A stretch of DNA of 64,000 nucleotides from Rutidosis leptorrhynchoides. Taxonomy: Eukaryota; Streptophyta; Magnoliopsida; Asterales; Asteraceae. Below the pieces are notes generated by a model, which was given only the letters and a program-made list of their open reading frames with translations, did not search any database and was not told the origin of the DNA. The stretch is from positions 23,448,001 to 23,512,000 of the forward strand of contig NC_092340.1 in the NCBI RefSeq assembly GCF_046630445.1, given 5' to 3'. Within the stretch, counting starts at the first letter, position 1. Each line of letters begins with the position of its first letter. Positions 34,835 through 48,079 of the stretch are shown here, in pieces. Both the position numbers and the translations under genes were made by a program.

Positions 34835-35164
34835 ACCATCCCTAACACAGGCGTGTTCGGTCTCATGTGCACCGAGCACGCCACCAACACGTGGCTAACG
34901 GGGCGTGCTCGCGTGTGTGCTCACGGCGTGTGTGCTCCAAGCACATGAAACCATTTTGTTGTGCTGATTTTTGATTGGCTGATTTTTGTTTTTTGATTAA
35001 TTTTTATTCTCTTTTTCACCCAACTTCAAATCAGATTTTAACATATCATCCAACACGCCACTCAACACTCCACCCCTTATTTTTCAGTTTACTAGCACGC
35101 CCATCAAGCACCCCACCCCCATCCAACAATATGTCAACACGCCCGTGAGAGTTAAAAGATGGTC
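34835..35164. mobile_element. Candidate Tourist-type MITE
   Basis: Inverted ends accatc..ctaac..caggcgtg and, on the other strand, gaccatcttttaactctcacgggcgtg, with TTA on both sides (34832-34834, 35165-35167). 330 bp, GC-rich left part, no ORF. Confidence 0.6.
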
Positions 35165-35278
35165 TTACAGGAAAAAGAGAGAGATTGATTACATAATTTT
35201 ATATTAAACGGAGTGTATTTCTATCTGACATTTATTACTCCGTTTTAAAAGTCATCACAAATAGCAGATGAAAAAAAA

Positions 35279-36968
35279 GAGAAAATTGTGCGGATAGTCC
35301 ATGTGGTTTGTATCAGCCAGCATGGATAGACAAAGTTGCTGTTTTTAGTGTGGATAGTCCTTGTGACTTAAAAGTGATGCAGGGATAGCCCAGTTCACTA
35401 ACACTGTTAACTTTTTCCGTTAAAGTTAGTCATGTGACAAGCATGTGCTGGCATTTTTGTCATTTGACCTAATATTATATTCTATATCATCAGATTATCC
35501 ACCTCACTGAATCTATCATATCATATATCATTTTCTATCCTTTTTCATAAAATAAAACAAAAATAAAAATAACAAATAAAAATATCAAAAGCCAAATCTG
35601 AAATCATCACCATATTATCGTTCATCTTCATTACTTCTTCACCAAAAATCATTTCTCTAATTTCTAGTTCTCAAAAACAACATAAGATTTCAGATTTAAA
35701 AGTTACAATTCGTTTTCATCATCTCAGATCTGGAGTTCAAGCTAGAGTACCAAAATATCAATTGGTTTTGGTCTCTGGATTTAGTTCGGTTGCTCAAAAC
35801 TCTAATCGATGTCAAATTTGATTTCCAATCACCTATTCGAACTACCTGAAGGCTCAAATCGAATAGAGAATCACTTCAAAATTCTCAGATCTGAAGTCAA
35901 ACCTCAAGCTCATTCGGTCAAATTCTCAGATCTGAAATCGTTTTTGGATTGTGAATTCATATGAAAATCACGCCACTTTTCCTTCACTTGATTCCGTATT
36001 TTGTTGATATTTTGGTTCTTGCTTCTTCACAAAAGTGGTTAAACGGTACATCAGGAAACTATTGTGATCAATTTCAATTGTTAATTTTATTTTTTGATGA
36101 TTTTGGTTTTTATTGAACTCAAGAACAGAATCGGATGTTTGAAACCTGACAGATTCGGTTGAATGGTGGATTGAATTACATATCTCGATTTTTGGTTCAA
36201 GAGGGTAAGTTAAAGAATCAGATGGAGATGGTTGATGATGAGAGGTAATGAGATTCAGATCACTTGTTATAACTAATCGTGACTTTTTTTTGTCTTTATT
36301 TTTTTCTTTGATTTATCATATATTTGTAGTTTTGTTTATTGATTTTGTTTTTAGTTTTATCTTTTCAAAATTTGGGGTTATTATTTTGGATGATGAATAT
36401 GAAGATGATTATGTTTAAATAAAATTAGGGTTTATTATTGAAGAGATGAAGGTTAAAGTAAAAAGGTTGAAGATAAAAAAATTTCATAGATAAAAGGGAA
36501 GTGTAAAAGGAGAGTACAGATAGATGGAAGTAGTTATGTGTATATTTATATATTTAATCTTTATTTATGAATGTGTACGTTGGTAAGGTATTATAAATTT
36601 AGCAACTTTGGAATCTTCATGTTTTCTGTAGATGAAGAAAAAGAAGTCGCGAAGCAGAGAAAGGGTGAAAAAAAATAAACAAGTAAATGCTAAATGCTTG
36701 AAATGCATTTCTTTATTTTTTTATATTATTATCGGAATTTTATTTAATTTAGATAAGAACAATTAGTTGATAAGAAGGATAAATGACAAAAATACCCTCA
36801 TATGCTTGGCACATGATTCAATTTTAACAGAAAAAGTTAACAGTGTTAGTGAACTGGACTATCATTGCTCTACTTTTAAGTCACAAGGACTATCCACACT
36901 CAAAACAGCAACTTTGTCTATCCATACTGGCTGGTACAAACCACAGGGACTATCCGCGCAATTTTCTC
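35279..36968. mobile_element. Mutator-like element with long TIRs, no transposase
   Basis: Terminal inverted repeats of about 187 bp (35279-35466 and 36782-36968; 'gagaaaattgtgcggatagt') match with scattered differences. The flanks are 9-bp near-duplicates, gaaaaaaaa (35270-35278) and gaaaaaaat (36969-36977). Long TIRs plus 9-bp duplications are the Mutator pattern. The 1.3-kb interior is AT-rich and has no ORF that I would call a captured gene. Confidence 0.82.
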
Positions 36969-37036
36969 GAAAAAAATCGAAAACATTGTTTAACAGTCAA
37001 AAAGGAAAATGAAAATGCATCAATTATTATTATTAT

Positions 37037-37602
37037 TCGTATATACTAAAAGACCACCCAAATTTGGTCGTTGCCTCACCATAAAACGGCACAAAAAAAT
37101 TACAAAACACCCCCTTTAACTATGTTCAACATACAAACTTTCTAGGGGTAAAAAGTGTAAAAAAAAACTATTTTATTAAAAATACGTAAACAAACTTCAC
37201 AAGATTCTTTAACGGACCGTATCTTCCCGCTCCCCAACAGTTAAATTTCTCCGACATCACCGTTTAACTCGAAATAAATTCACGAACGCAACTCAACTAA
37301 TTACAAGCGAAACGGACGCTTTTTAAAAAACGCTAAATATTTCGGGCTATGTGCCGTACATATATATACACGTATGCTAAACAACCCAAACTAACTACAT
37401 CATTTGGTCCCGTCCCCATTTTTTACGCAATATTCTCGACGTCAAAAAACGCACACCATTAAGTATACTAGGTACTACCCACGTGTATCCAAACACACCC
37501 GCAACAACGCATTTTTAATTATTTAAATACATAACGCTACGTTAAATATAAATATGCAACCCGAAACGCCCCACCGCATCACGCGGGCCAATCGAGCTCT
37601 AG
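37037..37602 (+). mobile_element. Non-autonomous Helitron
   Basis: Starts TCGTATATACTAAAAG and ends with a hairpin (ccgcatcacgcgg) and CTAG before T. Similar to 25250-25977, but with a single copy (from 37220) of the unit that is triplicated there. Confidence 0.7.
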
Positions 37603-38639
37603 TTAAGACTATTTCAAAAGTCATACTTATAATTCAACTAACAGTCAAAACTTAAAAGTAACACACAGTAGCACAACACTCAAATTAAAAAATAAAATAA
37701 AATCTACTATATATTGTTACTAACTTACTATAGTCATACATTTGTTGTTACTATAGTCATACATTTATGCTATTTGTGGGTCATAACAGATCAGTGACTG
37801 ATTTCAGTTAACCTTAAACTAACTCCTATTAGTAGTGAACATATATTGAGGACACTATAAAATAACTAAAACTGATATGCTCGGTTTATATGACTTACGG
37901 TAATATAACAATTTGAGATGTCGGAATAGAGGTCACTATATGCAATAATTTCATGGGAAATATGACAGATGAGGATATAGTTTAAAAACCACCCATTGAT
38001 CCATTAGCCTTATATACAGTGCTATATTCGTCCCGACACAAATGTATAACTTTAAAAACGAAATACTCCGTAAGTATTTATATTCAACTCCAAACATAGA
38101 TTCATTAACCTTAAAAAATTGCTGCCTTTCTAAAAAAATTACGGCCTTTCTAAAAAAAAGTTAACCTTAAAAAAATATAGTGCCAAGTAAAATCACAAGT
38201 CCACAAAATTCCTAGAAAATATTCTATGACAAAAACATAATACTCCACATAACTTGACTTGCCTATAAAAACTCTTCAGGATTTCATGTTGACTACTTTA
38301 CTATTACAAACAAACATACATGCATAGTTTTAAATCGTGTCATGTATAATATTAAACAAAACAAAAAGATGATTATACATGGAGCAATTTTTTAGTACAA
38401 ACCTGATTAAAACCGAAACAAAAACAGTCAAAAGATAAATGTGGTGAACATTTGTAAGCCAGATACATGAGAAAATTCATCAAAGAACATGATAAACATG
38501 ATAAAACCCTAGAAGTGTTGCGATACAATAACACTAACATTGGGAAATTAAGATGCAAAAACATATAAAAATCAAAATCAAAATCAAACACTTCTACCTA
38601 CTTATGTGAATCGTAATAACACGTTATCTTCATTCTTCA
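37603..38639. other. Unassigned AT-rich sequence
   Basis: No supported gene. A 72-codon minus frame (38373-38591) is Phe/Leu-rich low-complexity and not convincing. The last five bases before the solo LTR are its duplication cttca. Confidence 0.5.
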
Positions 38640-40076
38640 TGTGACGACCGGGAAAATTTCGACCAAATTTAAACTTCATCCTTAAGTGAATTCGATATGA
38701 TAAGTAAAGTCTGTAATGTTGAGTCTCAAATATTTTGAAGTGTTTTCATTTATGCAATTACCCTTTGACTGTGCCCCGACGATTCACGGACAATTGTTGT
38801 TAGTAAATAAGTATATATGAATATTTATATATATAGATATATAAATATAAATGTAAGGGTATATGAAAATTACAACTAATAAAATATAATTTTAACAATA
38901 GAATTAGATATATAAAATAAGATACAAAATAATTTAGTTGTAATGAATTTATGTATATTATTATATTAATATTATTATTATCATTATTCATATCATAATT
39001 AGTAGTAAGATTACAATTTTAATTATTATTAATGATGAATTATTATTATCTTTATCAAAATTATTATTATTAATAACATTATTATCATTATAGTTATTAT
39101 TATTAAAAAGTAATACAATCTATTATTAGTATCATTAATAATATTATTATTATTATAATTATCATTATCGTTATATTTGATTATTATTACTATTAATATT
39201 TTTAGTATTATTATTAAAATATTTATTAAATAATAATATCATTTATATAAAAAAAATCTAATAAAGATCAGATATAACGTGTATGTATCAATTAGCTCTT
39301 TATCTGATTTATTTCCTTGTTCCCTTCACCTGCTCGTGATATACTATCTTCCACAAACTCAGCTACCAAACAACCTTCGAATTATTTTTTTATTGCAGCC
39401 TCAATCATTTAATTGTGCACTTTAATTCCCTCACAGCAATTACAAAAGAATGCGAACATAAATTTAAATGAAGAACAACAACTTCGTTTTTATTTTTATT
39501 TTTTTCTTCTTCTCAAACCCATTTAACCTTTGTATTGATTCAAAATGAATTGTCAAGATGTAGAAATGCAGAAGAATTCTAAATCAGGTCGTGAATGTTT
39601 CCTCAAATCCTCAGGTCTTAATTCATTATATCGACTTCGAATTTTCGAGTCAAAGGTTAGAACCTTAAAAGTCAACGTTTGTTCTTCAGTTAAATTCGAG
39701 ATGACTGTTGCAATTTGAATTGAAATGATAATTTTATTAGATTCTAGGAAGGTTTAAGAACGTATTTTATTTAGGACATTCATGTCTAAAATGTTCTAAT
39801 TTTCTTATTCAATTTTTTTCAAACATCGAATAGCAGCGAAGCTGTTTTCAGTTTTCTTTTTTATATTTTCTTTTTTCTTTTTTGATTGTTAATTAATTTA
39901 AACAGGTTCTAATTGCTTCTGTGTCGATTTTAAAAACCTAAATTAATTGGTAACTCAAATTTAAAATTTGTGGAATTAGTTGGATCGGTTGAAGTCAGTG
40001 AAGAAGAAGAAGTAGATATATCATAGAAAATTCGTTCAAATAAATATGGTATGGGTTTTAATCAGAAAAATGTGAA

Positions 40077-40142
40077 TGGTCTGATGGTTAGGGAGTGTTA
40101 TGCATGTGCGAGAGGTCTCGGGTTCGAGCCTTGGCACGGTCA
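40077..40142 (+). other. tRNA-like block in solo LTR
   Basis: A-box-like 'tggtctgatggttaggg' then the canonical B box GGTTCGAGCC (40121-40130), followed after about 55 bp by an (ATT)n tract at 40188-40226. Confidence 0.5.
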
Positions 40143-40187
40143 ATATACATCTTTTTGGGCCGATTTTTGATGAGGTAGTTTTCTTAA

Positions 40188-40188
40188 A

Positions 40189-40224
<36 letters not shown>

Positions 40225-40226
40225 GT
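40188..40226. repeat. (ATT)n beside tRNA-like block
   Basis: About a dozen ATT units; continues as degenerate ATT-rich sequence to about 40800. Confidence 0.9.
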
Positions 40227-40839
40227 TATGATTAGTTATTGTTATTATGATTAGTATTATTGTTATCATTATTACTAATACAAATATTAAATATTATTAT
40301 TGTTAGGATTATAATTATAAAACTGAATATTATTATTATTATTGTTAAGATAAGTATTATTACAACTATCATGCTGAAATTATCATTAGTAGTGTTATAA
40401 GTATCACTAATAATATTAACCTTACCATTTTAGTATTATTATCATTGATATGATTATGATTATTATTGTTATTATTATTATGAAAATGATACGATTTATA
40501 ATATTAATAGTATTAGTATCATTTTATGATTATAAGTATTAGTATTATTATTAGTATTGTTATATTTATTAAGTATTATGAACAACATTTATTACTAGTA
40601 TTATTAATATCAATATTGTTAGTATTAGTATTATAATTGTTATTATTACAAATATAAGAACTAGGATAAAAATTTATTATTAATTTCAATAATATTAGTA
40701 TTAATATCATTTTTATTAGTATTATTAACATATTTAAAATTTATAATATCCTTATTATCATTATTATTATCACATGTATTATCATTAATATAATCATAAC
40801 TATCATTTTAATCGATAAATAATGTACATAGAATATACT

Positions 40840-40943
<104 letters not shown>

Positions 40944-42050
40944 TAGTTTTATAATCATATATCAAACATAATAACATTTTTATATAAATACTTATATATA
41001 ACAAATTAGGTAGTTTTAAGATAATACTAATCAAACATATATATTAATATGACTATATAAATACTAATCAAATTAAATAGGTACACAAACTATATATATA
41101 TAAAATATAATGAAAAGATATATAATATGAATTTGTTCAATTACGATTATATGTTTTAATATATATACGAATGATATAGGTTCGTGAATCCGAGGCCAAC
41201 CCTGCATTGTTCAGTTGTTAAATATCGTCGTATGTATTTTTACTACAAAATACAATAGGTGAGTTCATTTGCTCCCTTTTTAAATGCTTTTGCAATATAT
41301 ATTTTTGGAACTGAGAATACATGCGCTGCTTTTATAAATGTTTTACGAAATAGACACAAGTAATCGAAACTACATTCTATGGTTGAATCGTTATACCGGA
41401 TATCACCCTTGTTGAACTTGGTAACCTAAGAATTGATGTTTATTATAATTGCCACCAATTGACGCGAATCCTAAAGATAGATCTATGGGCAATTGACAAG
41501 CCCCAGTCAGGGAATTTGAACTGCTTTAGTACTTCGACTTTATTTTTTGGGGATATTCTAGATGCATTTGTTAAGGTCGGTTACCAGGTGTTCAATATAT
41601 ATGAATGAATTTTAATTCGCGAGTTATGCGTGACAATATATGAAATCTTGTGGTCTATTAAAATGATGGAAATGAATGATTATGATAAACTAATGAACTC
41701 ACCAACCTTTTGGTTGACACTTGAAAGCATGTTTATTCTCAGGTATAAAAGAAATCTTCCGCTGTGCATTTGCTCATTTTAGAGATATTACTTGGAGTCA
41801 TTCACGACATATTTCAAAAGACGTTGCATTCGAGTCGTTGAGTTCATCAAGATTAATATAAAGTCATTCATAGTTTAGATATATTATGAAACGATATGCA
41901 TATCTGTCAACTTTCGATGTAATGGAAGTTTGTCTTTTAAAAATGAATGCAATGTTTGTAAAATGTATCATATAGAGGTCAAATACCTCGCAATGTAATC
42001 ATATGTTATTGTATTCGTCCTTATAGATTAGGACGGGTCGTCTCACTTCA

Positions 42051-42895
42051 TCCTTCGGAACAATAGTAGACGCAGTTCGCAGCTCATATGATTGCTACCA
42101 GATGGATGAATATGAGAAGAAAATCATTAGATTTTAGTTGAACCATGATTTGTGAAATTGTTAAATATTTGTAAGAATCATATAAACATTTGTATACAAA
42201 TATGAAATATGTATACAAATACATCAGATACATAAAATGATGAGAATTAATAGATGGAGGATATTTGAATTTTGAAATCTTCCAACAAATTATTTTTCAT
42301 CTGCACAAGAATGGAGACTGCAAAAATTTATATTACCAATGTTGACGAAGAGACTTGTAAAAGAAAAGATTACTGGATTTTATCTTTTCAATACCAATAC
42401 ATTTAAATTGGCTTTTAAATAAATCAAGTATTTATTAAATTGTGTTAAATGGGAAGTAAAATATACGTGCGTGCGTGGCAAATGAGAGTATTCGATCCCA
42501 ACAACTTGTCTTTCAAAAAAATATATGTATGGGAAGTAAAATAAAGCATTAACGACACTTTAATCTTTAATGACATTTAAATACTTTCTTTTATGTTAAT
42601 TATGACATCAGCAGATTAACCATTACAACCTTTAAAAGCACATGTTACAATTACTAAAAGCACATGATGACCTCAGCCTAAACTCCAATTTATTATATAG
42701 TATAGAATAGATTAATTTTTACATGTACGAGGTTTATAACCATATATATAGGGGAAGATAACGATCCCCATGGGATGTTCAACCAAAAATCATTTTCTTC
42801 ATTTGTAATTTAGTCTTCACACTCGAATTCTCTAAACAATATAAAGCCATCGAATCTCTTATCTTGTTTTAAGTATTTTCATATTTTCGTAACTT
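42051..42895. other. Unassigned sequence
   Basis: No gene or element seen between the solo LTR and the Harbinger-type element. Confidence 0.5.
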
Positions 42896-43033
42896 TAAGA
42901 CCACTCCCAACTATGACTGGTTTCCTCAACCTTCCTCAGCGTCACGTTGGGTTTCTTTCTCCACTTTCCTCACCACTTCCTCCCATAACACTCTCATAAC
43001 ACACAATTGCCAACAATGAAATACTTCCTCAAA

Positions 43034-43133
<100 letters not shown>

Positions 43134-43258
43134 AACAAATAAATAATACTAACAAATAAATAATTGTTTTTGAACACCATATTTATTAAACAACAAAGAT
43201 ACGGTCACCTTTTTTTTAAAAGATATGATTAAAAACAAAATACATAAAACAATAAAAA

Positions 43259-44540
43259 CTACTCTTCGTTGTCGGATAACTCAAACAATTTTTGGTATTT
43301 CTTGGTGAGTTTTGCTCGGGCTTTCAATACCGAATCGAGTTGTTCGGGAGTCAAGTCGTGTGCACATGGTTGGGTGAGAAATGTCAAATTATCCAACATT
43401 ACACGAGTCTCGGTCGAGTTATATCTTATCCAACGTCCGCTTTGTAGCGTTGGCAGTTTCAATCAATTTTTGACGGGCTTCGTTGGACGACAATTGCGAG
43501 GCTGCATCGGATGACCCCGAACTCCTTTGACTGTTGGTACTTGTGCGACCCGATGGACGACGTAGAGGTTCCTCGTGAAATAACTTTTCAAAATGATGCG
43601 GATCCGTACCCGTACCTTCACTTTGGTCGCACCTTCACCTTAGTTCGAACCTTCACCTGGTCCACTCACAAGCAGCGGGGGTAACTCGATAGGTCGATTT
43701 CGTTTGGGAATACCCCCTTGAATGTTAAAACGTTAGGACATTCTTTGAGAACTCTCCACGCATCCTCGTAAAGAAACTTACGACCTGTTTGTTCCTTAAA
43801 TGTGTGGCGCGTACTTTGGATGATATTGTCTTCGTTGTGCCTACTTTGCCAATATTTTTCAAGCTTTGTGTAATGGCCGATAAAAAGATTGATATTTCTC
43901 GACATCGTGCTCAATTTTCCCGTTATTTGATCCGCTCGACGTGTTTCCCGCACTTGCGAATGTTCTCGGATATAACCCCAAAATGATTCTTTTGTTTGAC
44001 CCGTTCCCGTTAGTTCGAAGGATTACATCCACACCCTCGCCAAAAGCACATTTTCCTCGTCCGTTCACGCCACTTTTTTGCATCTCACTTTCTTTTTCCT
44101 TCTTCATCTCGGGTCACTTTCACCTTCGTCTTCAATTTCTCTGGGTTGAGTTTCTTGAACGGCTTTAACATCTTCATCATCGGATTTAGTATCCGTTGGA
44201 CAATGTGTAGGAACTCGATTTGGAAAGATAGGTTGTCGAATCGTTGGACGAGTTTGTTGTTGAGGAAATTGTTGTTGAGGATATTGGAAATATTGATAAG
44301 GTTGATAAACGTATTGTTGTTGGGGAAGATAATTGGTGTATTGTTGAGTATGAGTAAAAGCGGGTGATTGAGATGCGTATGAGGCAAATCTTATGCCTTG
44401 ATTCGGGTTGGAAGATGACCCGGAAGGTGATTTGAACATTTGGGCTTCAAGTAGTGTTTGAAAAAATTCGTTACTTTGTTGAGTCTCGACAAATTGATCG
44501 TTTGGTTTGTTTTGGTTTTTTTCGATGATTTCTTAGGCAT
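43259..44540 (-). pseudogene. Myb/SANT-like Harbinger-type protein, frameshifted
   Basis: I place the start at the ATG at 44540; frames then change. An early Gln/Tyr/Pro-rich part lies at 44107-44439 ('QQQYVYQPYQYFQYPQQQ'). The SANT region is degenerate at 43960-44090. The conserved 'RADQITGKLSTMSRNINLF', 'GHYTKLEKYWQSRHNED' and 'FLYEDAWRVLKECPNV' are open at 43669-43953. A C-terminal helix lies at 43262-43462. It is a paralogue of the gene split between 4110 and 20310 and shares 'LEAQ' near the N-terminus. Several frameshifts make it non-functional. Confidence 0.75.
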
Positions 44541-45051
44541 TTTGAATGTAGATTGGATGAAAGTGTTAGGAGTGTTGTGTTAAAAGTAATAAAATTGTTG
44601 AAATTATTGGGATTGTTGGGAGTGTTGGGAGTAAATAAACGTGTTGAAAGTTAGATAGATATATAGAGTAAATGTGAAAAAAAAATTAAAAAAAATAAAT
44701 GAAACTAGTCGTTTCATTTATAACGGTTAAAAGCAGAATAAAAATTCAGTTTACTCCATCTTCAAATATGCTTGTGGAGGAAATCAACTAGGGCGACAGA
44801 CAAGAGGGCGGAGATGTGCGGCCGAGGGCGGTCGGAATGCCATCGGTGCCCTCGGATGAAGGCACGGAGACATGGTTGAGGGCGTGTGGTTGGGATTGAT
44901 CTAATAGACTCCACAACGATAGGTTTTGACGAGACATCATCTCTCGAGATGATATTGAAAGAAATCAAATAATTGGACAATTAGTCATGAACTTACACAA
45001 ATATTTAGGAGAAGTTAAAATTTACACAAAAACGTTTACACAATTATGTAC

Positions 45052-45600
45052 TGTTTGTACAATAACCGGCGATTAGTATTGATATGGGGATATACAAGTC
45101 ACAGAGATTGAGATTGAGTGATTGTGGTTTTGGATATATTCGCTGGCGATTCCCTGAAGGTAACAGTCAGGAGACTATTTTACGCCACCGAAGCAAATGG
45201 TATAACATGATTGTGTTATTATGTATGTATGGATTGAATGTAGAATGTTTCCTGCATTCTATACCATTTATAAGTGGGATGGAACGGCTTCCATAGCAGT
45301 TTGCTAGTTCCCAATGATTTTGGATCACTAGTTGACTTTCCCTTTTGGTAAACCTGCAGAGGAAAGTGAGTTTGTCCCCTTTCATTTGTGGTACAGGCGT
45401 GCACCGAGCTAGGAATAGTTTCGCAAGTCTTGACTTTGTAATTGACCGAGGTTTTATGGGCTCTAAGCTCACTGTTGTTGCTCTGATTCCATGACCTCGT
45501 TCACCATAGCTGAAGTTTCCTTCATTCCATATATTATAGCCGTATCCTCCGAAGCAAACTTTGAAACTGATAAATGGGCCGGAGGTGGGGTACACTATCA
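45052..45600 (-). repeat. 3' LTR of Tat-type element
   Basis: 549 bp. In element orientation it begins TGATAGTGTACC and ends GTACAAACA. The last 390 bp (45052 onward) match 54018-54409. Confidence 0.85.
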
Positions 45601-45612
45601 AGCCCCCCAGTT
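45601..45612 (-). other. Polypurine tract of Tat-type element
   Basis: AACTGGGGGGCT on the minus strand directly before the LTR. Confidence 0.85.
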
Positions 45613-46712
45613 TAATTTTACGAAGCATTAATATCGACATATGAGCTTCGTTAAGTTAAACTTAGTAATAATTACTTTTACTGCATTGATTTGACAATTA
45701 ACAGCGCCGTTTAATACTCTTGCCCCCAAAATTACCTTTTTACCCTTAATGGGAGAATCTTGTCTGTTTTGGAGTTGAGGGTACGATTGTCCAAAGGCTT
45801 GCGGTTACCGAGGGTACCCTGCAGCTTGATTTGACAGCCAACCTTCTTTTTCCCTTAACGTTTTAACTCTTCATCTTCTCCCTTTTATTTGTGCTTAATT
45901 TCCATTCAAACTCTTACTTTTCTGGAAACCTTTCTTCTTCGCATACTAAGGTACTCTCAATTTCTTCGTACGTTTTTCTTTTTTGTTTATTTTTAGCATA
46001 TCTAAATGTGGTATTAAGGCCTCTTTTAGCGATGTTAATCCCTCCTTGCTGTCGTATCTGACTGAAATGCTTGGTTTGAAATCTGGCGATATTGTTATTC
46101 CGGCTAGCGATAAGCACATCTTGAATCCTCCTAAGGGTTACATTGGCGTGTATACCCAATTGTTTACCGAGTGTAACGTTAGGGTTCCTTTTTCTTCTTT
46201 CCTTCTCAGTGTTTTAGACTACTTTAAAGTGAATATTTCTGTTTTTCATCCCTTGGCTGTGAAAAAGGTTATGGCTTTTGAGGTAATGTGTAGGGCTTAT
46301 GGCGGTGAACCTTCTGTTGATCTTTTTTGCCACTTCTTTCGCACTGGTGATACCAGTGATTGGGTTACTGTTCAAAAACGAAAGAGTAGGAGAGGTGCTC
46401 CTTCTCCTGTTTATTGCTTTGCTTCCCAATTTCCTGACGTTCGTAACTGGAAGTGTTCTTTCGTCTTTCTGAAAAAAATCCTTTTTGTTTCCGAAAGATT
46501 ATCCTTTCGTTTCTGATCTTGAGAGGGCGTTTGTTCCTAAAGAATACAAGGATCCTATTCCTTTTATTCCTGAAGATGATGCTTTGTTTAGGAGGATTTG
46601 TAACCATCCAATCATACCTTATACTTACCCCGATGCTATACTTTTTAAGTTAGGGATGGCAACTGATTGGGAGGAGGGTACTGCTACTCCTGTGTTCTTT
46701 TATGGGCTCAGG

Positions 46713-46791
46713 GTATGTTTCGTTTTTGTCTTTGTGTACTGTTGGTTGTCTCTCTAACTGCTTACATTTTTCTGTTGTGCTTTTGGCAGAG
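46713..46791 (+). other. Predicted intron 1 of opposite-strand gene
   Basis: Donor GTATGT, T-rich tract, acceptor ending AG at 46790-46791; phase 0. Confidence 0.75.
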
Positions 46792-47194
46792 ATGTCATTG
46801 AGGAATGTTGTCAAGGCCCAAGGGTTGAAGAAGTATACTGCTGTTGTCCAAGCAAGGTCGACTGTTGTTAAGGATGTTGGGTCTCCTACATGTTCTGGTT
46901 TCATGGAGATATCTAGTAAGCCAAGGGCTGATCATGTCGAAGTGAGTTCGTCGAAGGTTAATACTAAGGAAAAATGAAAGCGAGTCTAAGCTCCTATTGA
47001 TGTGGATACTCAAGATGACCAACCTCTTGCATCTCTTGCGCCAGGAGTTGGGGCCAGGGTGGCACAACGTCACAAAGCTAAAGGTGTGCTGAAGTGAAGG
47101 ATCCATCTTGATGTTACTTCTTTGAAAAAGTAAAAGTTTGGCCAGCTTCAAGACGAAGCAAGTGATGACATTGTTACTGCTAACCCTTTGTTTG

Positions 47195-47265
47195 GTATGT
47201 TTTACTTCACCTTTTGCTTCGTTGGTCCTTGCTTGTTTTTTATTTATTTCTTTGCTTGTTTGCAG
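47195..47265 (+). other. Predicted intron 2 of opposite-strand gene
   Basis: Donor GTATGT, T-rich tract, acceptor TTTGCAG; phase 1, and joining restores the downstream frame. Confidence 0.8.
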
Positions 47266-48079
47266 ATCTGCCTGTGTATTCTAAAGTTCCTGCTCCGAAC
47301 AACTGCTTTGATCTCATTGATAGTCTCGTTCCTGATAACTGGGGGAATTCTTTTGCCGATGACGTGAAGAGTTTTCATGATGCCTATTCTGTTATCAATT
47401 TTCAAGCTGCTTCTATGGGTCATATTGCTTCTTCCCTCTTACAGAAGCGTACTGCGGAGCTTGAATCTTTGAGGGAGCGTCATGTTTCTATGGGTGAGAG
47501 GGTTAAGAAGCTTGAGAAGGAGATATTAATGGCTCCTAGCTATGAAGAGGAATTGAAGGCTGCTCGTGATGAAATAGTAGGTTTGCAGAGGTAGGTGAAG
47601 GTGGGCGAGGTTCAGAAAGTGGCCATTATTGACGAGTTAAAAGACTACAAGAATGTTGTGAGGTGTTGAAGTCTGATTACTCTCAAGTTGTTTCTCAGGT
47701 TATTCCTCATGCTTGTCAGCAATTACTAAAGAGTGCAGATTTTGGGCAACTTTTTGGTAATGTGGTGTTAGCTTCGAAAGTTCAGGCCAGGTGTGAAGTG
47801 ATAGGAGATTTGGCGTCTAAGGGGGTTGTGCAGCTTGCTGACTTTGCCGATTATACTGATCAAGGAAAGACGATGGTTGACTCTGCTTTTGATGAGCTCG
47901 AGCAAGCTGATTTTTATTATGTCAAGACCATCTCAGCCAAGGTTGATGCCAATCCTAGTGAGCTTTTGAAGACTCTTGCTACTGTTGTGCCCGCGGTTCA
48001 TGAAGATGATGAAGAAACTCTCCTGAAGGTTCCTGAAGTTATGGGAGAATCTGGAAAAGTTGATGCCCGCATTAACTAG

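Larger units (their letters stand above)
45997..48079 (+). pseudogene. Opposite-strand gene with introns inside Tat element
   Basis: Three coding blocks are joined by two GT-AG introns that keep the frame exactly: 46713-46791 (79 bp, after FFYGLR) and 47195-47265 (71 bp, splitting the codon for D in DLPVYSKV). The first block resembles the 'putative gypsy type transposon' domain of plants ('PFSSFLLSVLDYFKVNI', 'FEVMCRAYGGEPSVDLF', 'SDLERAFVPKEY'). Block 3 has a coiled coil ('ELESLRERHVSMGERVKKLE'). No ATG opens block 1; ATA at 45999 stands where one would fit. Breaks are frameshifts near 46470-46490 and 47660, and stops in block 2 and at about 47592. The function of this family is unknown. 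Confidence 0.75.

Noticed and set aside
45951..45996. A further intron before the first block of the opposite-strand gene
   Set aside because: GT and AG are present, but 46 bp is too short for a plant intron and no ATG lies upstream.
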